Shown in pieces: positions 1 to 10,865 of a stretch of 64,000 nucleotides of DNA. The DNA is taken from assembly GCF_950023065.1 (NCBI RefSeq), contig NC_088677.1, forward strand, positions 70,023,469 to 70,087,468. The letters run 5' to 3'. Position numbers and translations under genes: made by a program. The notes under the pieces were generated by a model. It saw only the letters and a program-made list of their open reading frames with translations, had not been told where the DNA came from and made no database searches. Source of the DNA: Planococcus citri. Its lineage: Eukaryota; Arthropoda; Insecta; Hemiptera; Pseudococcidae. The stretch's first letter is position 1. Every line of letters begins with the position of its first letter.

Positions 1-2
1 AT

Positions 3-1541
3 CGTACGTTGCTGGAACAAAGGGACAAAGAGTTATTCCGCAAATACATGAGTCACGAAACGTTGAGCACAAAGGATATCGCCATCAGTATCCGGTTTTT
101 GAGCAGGGTGCTTTACGAGCACTTCGGCAGAACTGTTTTTGTACTGATGGACGAATACGACGTCCTGTTGGATTTATCACTTCATAGGAATTTCATCGTA
201 CCGGGAGATAATCACAGGATCATCAAGTTACTGACTTTGATGCTCGGTTCGACCATACAGAACAACGAAGCTATCGAAAAAGTCATCTTGACCGGTGTCT
301 TGCCCATTTCCCAACGTCACCTACCCATAGATACAAACGAGACGTTGCACAGTCAAGCTTTCATGAACCATTTCTATCGTTTCTACGGGTACACCGAAGA
401 TGAGGTTAATATGTTATTCCAGCATCATGATATCCCACCCGAGCTGGCCCAACAAGCTCACGGGTATTATAAAGGCTACAAGATGTTTAAAAATGCCACG
501 GTACTCATCTATAATCCTTGGTCGATTAATCAGTTCGTCAAGAAACGAAAAATTAGCAATTACTGGCAAACCGATGCTTTGACGTATTGCCTCAAACCGT
601 TATTTAGGTTACGCAGCATCAGGGTGTTGTTCGAGTCTTTGTATTTGGGCAATTACGAACGTTTCCGGTTCACGAGCAAAATTCATTCCAATAATTTGAA
701 CAATATCAGGCAACTGATATACAGCGATAGTGAACCTCCAGTCGACGGGCACAAGTTAAGCTTATTGCTGACTTATCTACGTGATCTGGGGTACTTGACG
801 AATGTAGATTACACTTATAACAGTCAAGGTCTGGCAATCAATACGAAAATCCGTATCCCCAATCGAGAAGTAGCCGAGGATGTGGTAGCTGTCTTGAGAA
901 ACTATTACCATCGTACGGATAACATCTCCTTTAAAATGATCGAAGAAGTAGGTAGACGATTGAACGCTTTCATCGAAGCTTCCGCAAACATAACCTCGCA
1001 ATCATTCGCACGTCACTTCGAAGCTTGTATAAAAGATATCGAAATATACACATTGGCTAGCCACTCTTCGACTAAAGTTTCGCCAAATGGACTCATTCTG
1101 CAGTCTATCAGAAGCTACCTAGCTATAAAAATGCACTCGGTGTATAAATTTGCGGCTAAAACGTTTACAAAAGCTGCCACAAATGCTGATATAGTCCTAT
1201 ACAAAGGCGACCTCGGCGTGGTTATTAAACTCCTGTATGGTTCTCGTGTGCCTGCGCATGCTTTGAATGATGCCAAAAAGCAATTGTATATTTTCAATTC
1301 TCAGCCATTTATAAAACGAGTCAGATTGATTGGAATTTCAGTCTCGGCCAATAAAAGTGTATCGGTTATGGCTGAAAATGTCCAGTTGCCTGATCATCGA
1401 ACCTATCCTACTGCGGGATATCCTACCTATCAGATAAAAACTAGCACACCTATACCTCCTTATACGACTCACATCAGCACTGAATACATACCTGCGTCAT
1501 TCACCGACGAATATAATATCGAATATCCATCTTTTAAATGA
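3..1541 (+). CDS. AAA-ATPase-like/DUF1703-type protein, 5'-truncated by the window edge
   Basis: The frame is already open at the left edge; the first codons read R-T-L-L-E with no ATG, so the N-terminus and P-loop lie outside the window. Counting from the Leu at base 9 there are 510 residues. Visible family signatures are a Walker B-like strand ending DEYD (about residues 48-51), a sensor-like VILTGV (92-97), FYGYTEDEV (125-133), YYKGYKM (153-159) and YNPWS (168-172) followed by a Trp. These are hallmarks of the bacterial-type AAA-ATPase-like family. The C-terminal part resembles a PD-(D/E)XK nuclease fold, but where family members have an E-x-K strand this copy reads K-L-L, so nuclease activity is unlikely. 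There is no intron in the visible part. A canonical AATAAA lies about 65 bases after the stop. It is the first member of a six-gene cluster. Function is unknown; secretion is inferred only from its paralogues. Confidence 0.85.
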   Translation, partial: RTLLEQRDKELFRKYMSHETLSTKDIAISIRFLSRVLYEHFGRTVFVLMDEYDVLLDLSLHRNFIVPGDNHRIIKLLTLMLGSTIQNNEAIEKVILTGVLPISQRHLPIDTNETLHSQAFMNHFYRFYGYTEDEVNMLFQHHDIPPELAQQAHGYYKGYKMFKNATVLIYNPWSINQFVKKRKISNYWQTDALTYCLKPLFRLRSIRVLFESLYLGNYERFRFTSKIHSNNLNNIRQLIYSDSEPPVDGHKLSLLLTYLRDLGYLTNVDYTYNSQGLAINTKIRIPNREVAEDVVAVLRNYYHRTDNISFKMIEEVGRRLNAFIEASANITSQSFARHFEACIKDIEIYTLASHSSTKVSPNGLILQSIRSYLAIKMHSVYKFAAKTFTKAATNADIVLYKGDLGVVIKLLYGSRVPAHALNDAKKQLYIFNSQPFIKRVRLIGISVSANKSVSVMAENVQLPDHRTYPTAGYPTYQIKTSTPIPPYTTHISTEYIPASFTDEYNIEYPSFK

Positions 1542-1605
1542 AAGTAAATTAAATTCTATTAAGTCGCCTGTAGTATTTTATGGTATGACACAATGTTTTA
1601 ATTGT

Positions 1606-1611
1606 AATAAA
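1606..1611 (+). terminator. poly(A) signal AATAAA of the first cluster gene
   Basis: An AATAAA hexamer stands about 65 bases after the TGA at 1539-1541, a normal distance for an animal cleavage and polyadenylation signal. Confidence 0.6.
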
Positions 1612-2559
1612 GTAACGCGTATCGCGACTCATTTCTATTTCTTCTCAGCTGTTGTATTCTGGTTTTTCTTGATAGGTACTACGAGAATGTATGAGAATTT
1701 TGGAACGAAGAAGATTGAAATATAACACCTTAAAGCCTATCTAAATCTACTTTTTGATGGATTTCCTCATACGTTTTATCTCCAATAATCAAATTAGGTA
1801 ATAGTTTCGTCTATTTTTTGAAGATATTCTTTATCAGTGAAATAAAAACGATGTCGATAATATGAATATGGGTGCTCGCGTTGAACTTGGTGCTCATCGA
1901 GATTTATTAATGGCGGAATCGAAAAAATAAGTAAGTAAGTTATAAAATTCTACCTGAAAGGAAAGGAGAGGGGGTTTAATTGTTGAAATAATACACGAGT
2001 ACCTTAACGATATTTTGCCACTTTAAGTGTCAGCTGTCAGATCTGGAATTTTAATCTTTTCTCAATCCTGCTAAAACTGAATTAGGAAATTTTGGCCTTT
2101 TTTTTTATTTTCTTTTAATCAAAATCAACAGATATCTACTTACACCTTCGTTGACACATGTCGGAATTGCAAAATTTTTCTGACATAAATTCCTATGAAA
2201 AACAGTGACAAATAAAAGGCACATAGATAAAGTTTCAGTCTCAGAGGTGTCTCTGGAGAGGAGATGAAACTCCTCAAAGAGGAAGTGTTTTTGAAAAAAT
2301 TTTAAGGCTCTACTCAGGGATTGAAAATTCAAAAATCGTTTACTTTTGGGTAAATTAGTGTTTAAGAAATATTTTCTTCTGGAAAAAAGCTTTGTCCGGT
2401 ATTGGTTTTGAGTCGAGGGAGAAACTGGAAGGGAGGAGTTGTCAAATTTTGCAAAAAGTCAGCAAATTTGCAAACTTTGTCAAGACTCGAAAAAGTCGAT
2501 AAATTATGAAAATTTTTAGTCTTAATAAAAACACTTATTTGCGTACTTTTATGAAAATT
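1612..2559. other. intergenic AT-rich DNA, no gene seen
   Basis: Only short spurious frames are present, with no splice-flanked exon or recognisable motif. It leads into a periodic repeat at about 2,560. Confidence 0.5.
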
Positions 2560-3060
2560 GCACAGCACATTTTTGAATTTTTTCCCCTCGCTTCGCTCGA
2601 GCTAAAACACAGTTGCTCTGTTCCTGAATTTCTACCCTTGGAAATCATCTGTTTTAGTTAGAGGTATCTAACTTCAAGAATGTCGAATGTAATTAAGAAA
2701 ATAAGAATTCACTAGGTACTTGAATTTTCGATAACCTCAGCCCTCGGTTTCGCTCAGGCTTGTTGGTTTTTCTTTTTCAAAATCCAACTTTCTAAGAATC
2801 TACTACTCAAACTCAAAAAAATGTTTAAATCCAAAAAAGAACTCCTCACATAAAAAAATTTGTTACTTCTCGAAATACGAAATTTTTAGAGCTTTTGTCC
2901 TCACTTCATTCGGGCTTTTTTACATTTTTTTTTTCAAAACTGAAATTTCTAAAAACAAATCATTCAAATTCTGACATTTTTAAGCCAAAAAAATTAATAT
3001 CTTCTCATAAAAAAACATTGTTTTATCATTTTATCAATTTTCTTTTTACAAAATGAATAA
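2560..3060. repeat. degenerate tandem repeat, period about 157 bp
   Basis: A short word of the form CCTCGCTTCGCTCGAGCT recurs in decayed form near 2,585, 2,741 and 2,898, spaced about 156-157 bases. Each is followed by similar A/T-rich filler. A reverse-oriented relative of the core word appears near 56,520. It looks like an old, diverged tandem array. Confidence 0.5.
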
Positions 3061-4295
3061 TTCTATGTTTGTGGCTTCTAAAAATTGAATACGAAAAATT
3101 TGTTTATAAGCTATTCACAGGCTATATGCAACCCAATTAATCACATATTGTATCAATTGGCAAAACTGTCTTCTCATCTTTCATTTCACATTGAAGAACT
3201 CACTTTTTTATTCGGGAAAATTGATATCTTTTTTCTCATATCAGTCGGCAAATTTCTGGTTGAACCCCCCCCCCCCCAAAGGAGAATTCTTAATTCCGCC
3301 TCAGTTTCGAATCCTTCTGGAGCCTCCAGTCCAATTTCGGAAATTTCAATTTGCCGAACCATTCCCAAAAAATCTGTTCAGGGGAAATTCAGCATACGTT
3401 TCGAAGGGAAAAAATCAAAAATTCCCCCATTACTATTCACCAAAAAAAAAACTGAAATTTGGTACATGATCCATTTTTGACCCACTTTTTCAACTGAACA
3501 GATCAATTTGAAGGCAGTTTACGATTATTCTGAAGCCCCCCCCCCCCCCCAGTAATACACATTTTAAAAATTTTCAATCACCGAGAAATGTCAAAAAATT
3601 GGTTCAAATGAACTTTAGTTTCGTTAATCAGATAAAATTTTGGAAAAAGGCAAAAAAATAGAAAATTGAAAAAAAAAGTCATCCGAGATGGAAAGCTGAA
3701 ATCTTTCTTCCTCTCTGCCTTCTCCTCCGCAAATAAATTGGAATAAGTTTTGAGCTGTTGTAAGCATATATCAGAAGTCTGTCGAATTTTAGAAAATTAG
3801 GGACAATTTCGATGAAATAGCATCCAACCATTTTAGCACCCCCTCCCTAAATCCTCCTCGATTTGAAGTGGACGACCTTAGCTCTTTTGAACGGTTTTAG
3901 AACTCCCAGAAAATTTTAAAAATTGGAAAACTCGCTTCATTTCACACTTTTAATTTCATTTGAAGCCTTTGGCGCCCTTTTGTGGAACTTTAGTTTCACA
4001 AACGATTCTCTAAAATCTGTTCAAATGAACTTGAGTATCCCTTGCTAGACAGAATTTTGAAATTCATTAGATACCATTTGAATTGAACATTTTTTTAAAT
4101 TCATGTAAAGAATTCAGATTTCACAGGCGGTTCTCTCGTTCAATCATGGGACAGAGAAGGAGACGAGAAAGTGAAATTTTTTGACTTGTTCGAAATCTGA
4201 AAATCTTTTTGAATGTTTTCAGGGTAAAATGTCACCTGTCTTGGTGTAGAAAAATTTAACTGATTATCTGATTTCATTTGTTCACCCAATTTCAG
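3061..4295. other. intergenic / probable 5' UTR intron with long poly(C) tracts
   Basis: Two pure C runs (3265-3277 and 3536-3550) sit in otherwise AT-rich DNA. The right end is a good 3' splice site: a pyrimidine-rich run then CAG at 4293-4295, 27 bases before the next gene's ATG. So part of this interval is probably a 5' UTR intron whose donor was not identified. Confidence 0.45.
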
Positions 4296-4322
4296 ATACC
4301 ATCGTCACCTTATCTCCGCACC

Positions 4323-6653
4323 ATGCTACTCCTCATCTTTCTTCTCTCACTGCCACTACTCGTTGTCTGCGAAAATGGCACCGAGTTCCTCGAGGAAACT
4401 TCAGACTGCGTCAAAGATTTAACACCATCTCACTCGCCTCAATTCAGCCTGAATTCCGGAACTTTCGAAGATTTCGTCAAATACAACGACTTCTTCATCG
4501 ATCGAACTCTCCTACTCAAAGAAATCTTCCGCGCGAACCCATCTTTCATGACCATATTCTACCTACCACGCAAATTCAGCAAATCCACCAATTTGCAGAT
4601 GATTCGAACATTCGCCGAAATAAAATTAGACTCGAATTACACCAGACTCCCTCCAAATGACACCTTCGCCTATAATTTCTTCGCAAGGGGTAAAATCAAT
4701 CACGAAAACGATGTCGTAGAATTACTAAAGAAACCGCCCATGATCTCACACCATTCCGATCTCATCAACTCGCACTTAGGTCAGTACCCTGTGATTTACC
4801 TTAATTTGAGCTTTATTCAAGCCATCGACTACGACAGTACTTGGAACTGCTTGAAAGATAGAATCGGTAGCGAGTTCAAAAGATACTGGTTTCTGCAATC
4901 GCGAGTTAACCCGAGTAACGAATCGTCACTATTCCTCAAATTGGTGCAATACTTTAATAAAATGGACGGGATTCGCGATCAACAACGGATATACCATTTA
5001 ACCAGCAGCATGGAGTGTTTGGCCAAACTGGTAGGAGAGTTCTTCAATCAAAAACCGATCTTGATGATAGACGAGTACGACAGTTATATAGATTCGGTCT
5101 TACACGAATACTACATCAGCAGAACAGAAGACGACAAAGTGATGAAATTCTTCGCTCGTTTCAACGCTCTCTTCGGTAAGAAAGATCTTTGGCAACGGGT
5201 CATCGTGACCGGAACTTACAGTATTTACAAAACTAGTTTGGATTCGATCCCGGTATCGAAAAAAATCTATCACGCGCTCGCCAACAATATTTCGTACTTT
5301 TTTGGATTCACCGATCGAGATGTGAGATCACTAGCCGAACACTTCCGAATACCCAACGATGAATTAGAACAAGGTATAGACTACTACAAAGGCTACCAAA
5401 TGGGCTCGCATTATCCTATCTACAATCCGTGGTCCATATTGAAATATTTCCAAACCAAGCAGCTCGAAAACCATTGGGAACAAACGTTCAAAAACCTTAA
5501 TTTCTTGAAAGCTCTGTTCAACATCGACAAAATGCGCAGCGTTTGGATGGGACTGCTCGGCGATCGAACCAGATGCGCCAGCTATCTCTACATAATTTAC
5601 AGCGAAAGCGATATGTGGTACTTGAAGAGTATATTAGCCACCAAAAACCGCCTCAACGCCCTCAGTCCCAAAAAATTCACACAAACATTGATGTACATGG
5701 CGGATGCTGGACACATGACGTGGATGAAATACAGAGAACCCGATCCCAGTCGAACGTTCAACGTATGGTTGCCAAATAAAGACACCAAACGAGCCACCTT
5801 CTTCAGAATGAGGGCAGCTTACACGACCTTCCTCAAAGTGAAAACTACTCTGGCCGATGACGCGGCCCTCAAACTACACTCGTATCTGTCTAGCGATCGT
5901 CCGGGGCAGCTTTTTGTCGAAGTGATGACCACCTTTGAGCGTTTATACAATAAAACTGGCGCGTTGTTTGAGACAGATAGACGATTTCGCGAACCTGTAC
6001 CCAAACAAAAAGCCAGAGATATCGCCGATTACATCGGATTACGTATACGTTACCAATACGATTACGAGGCCGATCCTATGTTCATGTCTGGTTTCCTGCT
6101 GCGTAAATCTAACGCTTCGTTCGTGGTCATTTTCAATTATAATCAATCCGTCGAATCGGGCCAAGTCTTGGAACGAGTGAGAAATTACGTCCATCCGTGG
6201 ACTACACTCAAGCCAGAAACCACGATGGTTAAATACGTCGTAATTAGCGTCGGAAATGATACAGATACTCATATGCTAAGTTATACCTCTAATTACATTC
6301 CGAATGATACAATCGCGACTTCCAATACGTCTTCTGGTGATATGAAGAGTAATATTATAGAGACTACTGTGGTGCACCTTCCATCCACAGAAGTTTCAAT
6401 ATCGTCCACGATCGATTCGAGTCCAATTGTGGAATCTACTCCTCCTTTGCCCATTATTGAAGATCACATAAACACATCTTCCAGTGCGGTGGAAAACCAA
6501 TCATCTTTGAGTGATTCTGAAAATAACACTGTGATTTCGCAGATATCTCCAAGTCCAAATGAGATTCAAACGTTGGAAGCTGAATCCACAAATCACACCA
6601 CGATCACAACAATTCTAGGTTATGTGCCAGTTTCATGTGATATTCCACCATGA
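4323..6653 (+). CDS. secreted AAA-ATPase-like/DUF1703-type protein with short Ser/Thr-rich tail
   Basis: The start is the ATG at 4323, the first in frame; it opens a strong signal peptide (MLLLIFLLSLPLLVVC). The frame runs further upstream, but only into a probable splice acceptor at 4295. The product is 776 residues. A degenerate P-loop LPRKFSKST lies near residues 81-89, with Ser replacing the usual Gly of GK[ST]. Walker B MIDEYD is at about 247-252, then IVTGTYS, FFGFTDRDV, YYKGYQM and YNPWS (about 367). The nuclease-like C-terminal domain ends in a strand reading VVIFNYN, where active relatives have E-x-K. The last ~100 residues are Ser/Thr/Asn-rich with several N-glycosylation sequons. 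Its closest relative in the window is the next gene at 10,866, sharing the E-[FY]-LEETS-x-C motif after the signal peptide. The coding part has no intron. Biochemical role is unknown. Confidence 0.88.
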   Translation: MLLLIFLLSLPLLVVCENGTEFLEETSDCVKDLTPSHSPQFSLNSGTFEDFVKYNDFFIDRTLLLKEIFRANPSFMTIFYLPRKFSKSTNLQMIRTFAEIKLDSNYTRLPPNDTFAYNFFARGKINHENDVVELLKKPPMISHHSDLINSHLGQYPVIYLNLSFIQAIDYDSTWNCLKDRIGSEFKRYWFLQSRVNPSNESSLFLKLVQYFNKMDGIRDQQRIYHLTSSMECLAKLVGEFFNQKPILMIDEYDSYIDSVLHEYYISRTEDDKVMKFFARFNALFGKKDLWQRVIVTGTYSIYKTSLDSIPVSKKIYHALANNISYFFGFTDRDVRSLAEHFRIPNDELEQGIDYYKGYQMGSHYPIYNPWSILKYFQTKQLENHWEQTFKNLNFLKALFNIDKMRSVWMGLLGDRTRCASYLYIIYSESDMWYLKSILATKNRLNALSPKKFTQTLMYMADAGHMTWMKYREPDPSRTFNVWLPNKDTKRATFFRMRAAYTTFLKVKTTLADDAALKLHSYLSSDRPGQLFVEVMTTFERLYNKTGALFETDRRFREPVPKQKARDIADYIGLRIRYQYDYEADPMFMSGFLLRKSNASFVVIFNYNQSVESGQVLERVRNYVHPWTTLKPETTMVKYVVISVGNDTDTHMLSYTSNYIPNDTIATSNTSSGDMKSNIIETTVVHLPSTEVSISSTIDSSPIVESTPPLPIIEDHINTSSSAVENQSSLSDSENNTVISQISPSPNEIQTLEAESTNHTTITTILGYVPVSCDIPP

Positions 6654-6722
6654 CAGAATTTTTCGACTGTCGTAATCGATTCTATTTGAAAATGGACTGA
6701 TTTTATGTTAATGATTTGTGTA

Positions 6723-6740
6723 AATAAATTTTTTAATAAA
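6723..6740 (+). terminator. two AATAAA poly(A) signals
   Basis: Two AATAAA hexamers (6723-6728 and 6735-6740) lie 70-87 bases after the stop codon of the preceding gene, the second followed directly by an A-run. Confidence 0.6.
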
Positions 6741-6999
6741 AAAAAGCTCACGAAAAATCCGTTTGATGAATCATAAAGTGGATGTTCAAATAAGACAGCA
6801 AAAATTACTTTCTCGAAAAGTGTCCTTAGAAAATGGGAGGGTGAGGGAGAAAATAAAATTATATTACTTGTACGTACAAGCAGGCCCTTTTTCATATTTC
6901 CATCCTTGGTGAACGCTAAATTGAAGTAGCAAGTCCTTAATTTTCATACCAACCCCCCCCCCCCACAAATGCCCCTGTGTTTAGAGAAAAAAATTGAAG

Positions 7000-8190
7000 C
7001 ATCTTTTTGCTCATCATCATCATCATCATCATTGAACTTTGACCCTGTGAGCTGTTCAGCCCGTCTGGAAAACTCATCAAGTTTTTTCTTCAGTCGTCCT
7101 CTGCTCCTCCTGCCAGTTGGAGTGTATTCTTTGACTTTTCAAGGGGACCGTTCATCAGACATTCTATCAACGTGTTTTTGCTATTTCTCTCTGTATACTT
7201 TCACTCGTCTAATGATTGGCTCTGCTCCTAGCTCCTTCAGGATGCCTTCATTCCTTTTCCCATCTCGTCTAGTATATCCTGCCGCGGCTCGCATGAACCT
7301 CATTTCCACTGCGGTTACTCTGCTTTTTATATCCTTCCTCATCGTCCATGTTTCACTTCCATACAGCAGCATTGGTCTTGCCAGTGTATTGTAGATTCTT
7401 ATTCGAGTTTCAGCTCTCACTATTCTTGGGAGGAATGGCTCGGTTTATCACTCCGCTTACTCTCAGGAATTTATTGATCTTAAGTTGTGCGTCGTCGACT
7501 TCTCCTTCATATGATAGCTCACATCCGAGATATTTAAAGCTTTTAACTTGTTCCACTGGCAGTCCATTTACAACGATTTTACTGCGTATTGGCTCTTTCC
7601 CCTCAAAGGTCATCACTTTTGTTTTTGACCACAAGATTCTCATTCCGTATTTATCAGCTACTTTCTGAAGGTTGTGCATCGCTCTGTGCAAGTGATCTAA
7701 GTTGTCAGCAAAGGCCACCTGATCATCAGCAAATAGCAGGGTATTGACATGGATGTAGTTGATGTCTAGCCATTTTGGATTGGTTTTCAGCCATTCTTCA
7801 ATCATGTTGTTGAAGTAGATGTTGAACAGACTACATGACATTGGGTGTCCCTGTCTTACCCTTCTTCCTGTCTTATTTGCTTCCAACATGTTTCCAGATC
7901 TTACTCTTATTACATTATTTGTGTATATTTCTTCAATTAAGTAAGCGTACTATTTGTTCATTCACTTCGATTTTCCTCGGGATTTCAAACTACTTCTTCC
8001 TTCGTACTTGATCATACGCCTTCTCCAGATCAACGAAGCACATGCGGGTTTCTAGGTTATATTCTTGTCTCTTCTCCATTAGCAGCTATCTTCCCTTTTG
8101 AAATCCATTTTGACATTCCAATAATATTGGCTCAGCAAGGCTCTCAATTCTTCTCTCTAGCATCTTTTCAAGTATTTTGTAAGCAGCTTT
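7000..8190 (-). mobile_element. 5'-truncated, broken non-LTR retrotransposon (reverse transcriptase)
   Basis: Read on the - strand from about 8190 down, the translation passes through standard LINE reverse-transcriptase blocks: a segment with QNGFQKGR (about 8100), FVDLEKAYDQV (palm motif A, about 8030), GHPMSCSLFN (about 7840), FADDQ (the catalytic FADD box, about 7730), FKYLG, and the C-terminal YGSETW region (about 7350). Stop codons interrupt it near 8092, 7178 and 7140, and the frame shifts between about 8020 and 7890. It ends in a GAT/ATG trinucleotide run (7012-7032 on +), a tail style seen in RTE-like LINEs. There is no endonuclease domain. It is a dead remnant; clade assignment is tentative. 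Confidence 0.85.
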
Positions 8191-8599
8191 TTGTTTAAAA
8201 ACATATTTTTGGAGAGAAAAACTTTTTGAAATAGAATATTTTGATCACTTTTTTTTTGCTCTTCAAGTAATAATATTCCATACCTCAAAAATTTTATTTG
8301 TATTTGGATAATTTTGATCTAGAAAAAAATTCAAAATCTTATAAAAAAGTTACCAACATTTTTATTCATTTTTTTCAAATTCTCACATTTTTTAGTTTTT
8401 ATGACAATTTTTTGATATTTTTGAACTTTTTTTAGAGGGGGGGACTCTGTCTTCCTCACCCCCCTCCCATTAAAAAAAAGCCCTGCGTACAAGATTTCAT
8501 CTATGTACTCGTACATATGTATAAGTGAACCACTAGTTTTCAATAATTTTATGCATTACAAGGATAAGGAAGCCCAACTCGCATAAACATTTTTGAACC
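8191..8599. other. intergenic AT-rich DNA
   Basis: T- and A-rich filler with a G run near 8440. No gene or structured repeat seen. Confidence 0.4.
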
Positions 8600-9095
8600 T
8601 GGAAAAGCTAGATCGAAAGAGTAACTATACAAAAATACCTCATCAGCCAAAATTTCAGGTACCTACTGAATTTTTAAAAATCAAATCCGGCCCAAAGCTG
8701 AGAAAAAAAATTAAAACTTCAACAAATTGACTCAAAACTTTTCATTTTGGAATACATCCAATTTTTGACCCACCAAATCGATTAGAAATGATTTTGAGCG
8801 GTTCTAGGGCATTTTTTAGTCCCAAAGATTTCAAGTTTTAAGAATCTCCTGAAGACTCCAGAGCTGCTCAAAGCGGTTCGAAACCATTTCTAATCGATTT
8901 GGTGGGTCAAAAACAGGTATAACCCAAATTTTAGCCTTCTACGCCAATTTGGTAAGTTCTGACTATTTCTCATTTTTAGCCCAAATTTGATTATCAAAAA
9001 TTCACTAATAATCGAAAAATGCACTTGAGCACCTGAAATTTTGGCCGGTGGTGTATTTTTGAAAGCTCTTTCGCTCTAACTTTGTCTGGTGCAAA
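8600..9095. repeat. fold-back (long inverted repeat) element
   Basis: The left arm (about 8605-8790) is the reverse complement of the right arm (about 8885-9085). The innermost 29 bases, 8762-8790 against 8885-8913, match perfectly. Further out the arms stay recognisable through the shared words GCCAAAATTTCAGGT and GAAAGAG. The loop is about 94 bases. Non-coding and hairpin-forming; consistent with a MITE or fold-back transposon. Confidence 0.75.
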
Positions 9096-9224
9096 GATTT
9101 TTATGTACAAGGTTCCAAAGTGAATCAATTTCTTTTCAAAATTTTCTAATGGGTGAAATATTCCCAAAAATACAAAAAAAAACAAACGAACAAACAAAGT
9201 TACCTACTGACGATAGGCAGACCA

Positions 9225-9560
9225 TAAAATAGATAGATCGAAAAAACGTACAAAATTCTCCATCAGCTAAAATTCCACTTTCCATACACTCAAGTTAATT
9301 TTGGAACTTGGGCCAAAAAGTCAAATTTTCATTTAATTGAGCCAGGTAGCTAAAATTTGATAGGTTCTCTGTTTTTGCCTTTCCAAATAGATTGGAAAAG
9401 ATTTCGAACCATTTTGAACAATTCTGGAGCCTCCTGTAGATTTTGGAAAATTCCAAATTCCACACAATTTTACCCTTGACCCGGTCGGAAAGCTGGAATT
9501 CTTTTATGATCCATTTTTTCACATACAGTGTCGACTAGAAGTGCTTTTAAGCCACTCCAG
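9225..9560. repeat. diverged single-arm copy of the neighbouring fold-back family
   Basis: From about 9,230 the order of words (TAGATCGAAA, a CATCAGCTAAAATT block, TTGGGCCAAAAAG, then GATTGGAAAAGATTTCGAACC) follows that of the left arm at 8,605-8,830. This is half of the same repeat in direct orientation, more diverged. Confidence 0.45.
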
Positions 9561-10846
9561 AGCCTCCAACAACATTTTGGGAATTCCAGTATTCCAAAAA
9601 AAAATCCCCAAAATCTATCCAAATGAACTAGGTAGTAGGTAGGTACTTGTTGAATAATTTGATGATTTGGAAATAACAAATTCAACAGCAACACCCATCG
9701 ATAATGAGTATAACACTTAATTTTTGCATCTGATTTTCATTTGGTGAAGTTTTGCAAAAATTCCAACTTCCAAAAAAATTCTGAAGGTTGCAAAACTTCT
9801 TAAAACAGCTTTCAACCGTTTTTAATCGATTCGTGCGTGAGAGAAAGAGAGCAGTCTTTTGAATATATTCAGCTGCCTGACTCAATCAGGTTTAAATTTG
9901 TTTTTCTCAACTTTTTGCTCCAAATATTTGATTTAAATTTTTTTTCAACGCTCCAAAAATCTGCGACGCCAGATTTTTCATTTTTTCCAAGGAGGGGGGG
10001 GGGTATTTTGCGTACTTTCCGATTCGATTTTATCCGATTCAAATATTTTTCTTCCGGTTTGCTACCTTGTAAGTGAACTTCTGCCCAAGATGAATTATTC
10101 AATTGCTTTCCCTTCTAAATGTTTTTTTTTTTTTTTCGGAGAACCAAAATGAACCCTCGATTTTGGATATGGAGGCAGAATTAGGCCTATCGTCGAAACT
10201 GAAGAATTAATTCAAAGAAAATAGAGAAAAATGTCAATAAAAAAATTCAAACACCAATAAATAATCATCTTTTTTATCGAGTGCCTCGAAAAATTCAATT
10301 TTTTGGAACCCCAAGTAATTTTGTTTCCGTTCAGTCAGATGAATGCTGTTCAGATTAGATTTCTTATCAATGCTTAGGTTCAAAGTGGTAATTAAAAATC
10401 ATTACAGTTCATATCTCTACCATATACTTTACTATGTAGGTTGGCAGTTCTGATAATCAATAAGGAAAACTAAGTAGGTGTGAAAAATTTCAAAACTATT
10501 TAATCTGATAATAAACTTCTGCTTTAGAAAGATAGGAGGGAGAAATACGAAAGAGATAATTTTTCAGCTTTCAAAATCACTGCATGAAATAAACCATCAG
10601 CAATGTGAAATAAAAACTGCACATTTGAATAAAATTTATTTGAACAAATCGCTTGAAAATAGTTTTAATTTCAAATTCAAAAACGTCACCATGAAGTTGG
10701 TCTATTTTGAACATTCTTCTTGAATTTGAATAAGAAAGAGGCAGCAGAGGTGAGTTTATTTCGAACATTTTTTTCGAACAATTTCGTTATGGAGACGTGT
10801 TATATCGCACATCACAGTCCAATTTTAATCACGACTGATATTACAG
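9561..10846. other. intergenic / probable 5' UTR intron, poly(G) tract
   Basis: AT-rich with a ten-G run at 9994-10003. No coding evidence. It ends at a 3' splice site (TATTACAG, 10846) 19 bases before the next ATG, so the right part is probably a leader intron. Confidence 0.4.
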
Positions 10847-10865
10847 GTGCCATCAACCTCGAACC

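Noticed and set aside
6969..7668. Plus-strand open frames of 141 and 106 codons
   Set aside because: They are antisense shadows of the minus-strand reverse-transcriptase remnant, which has recognisable catalytic motifs.
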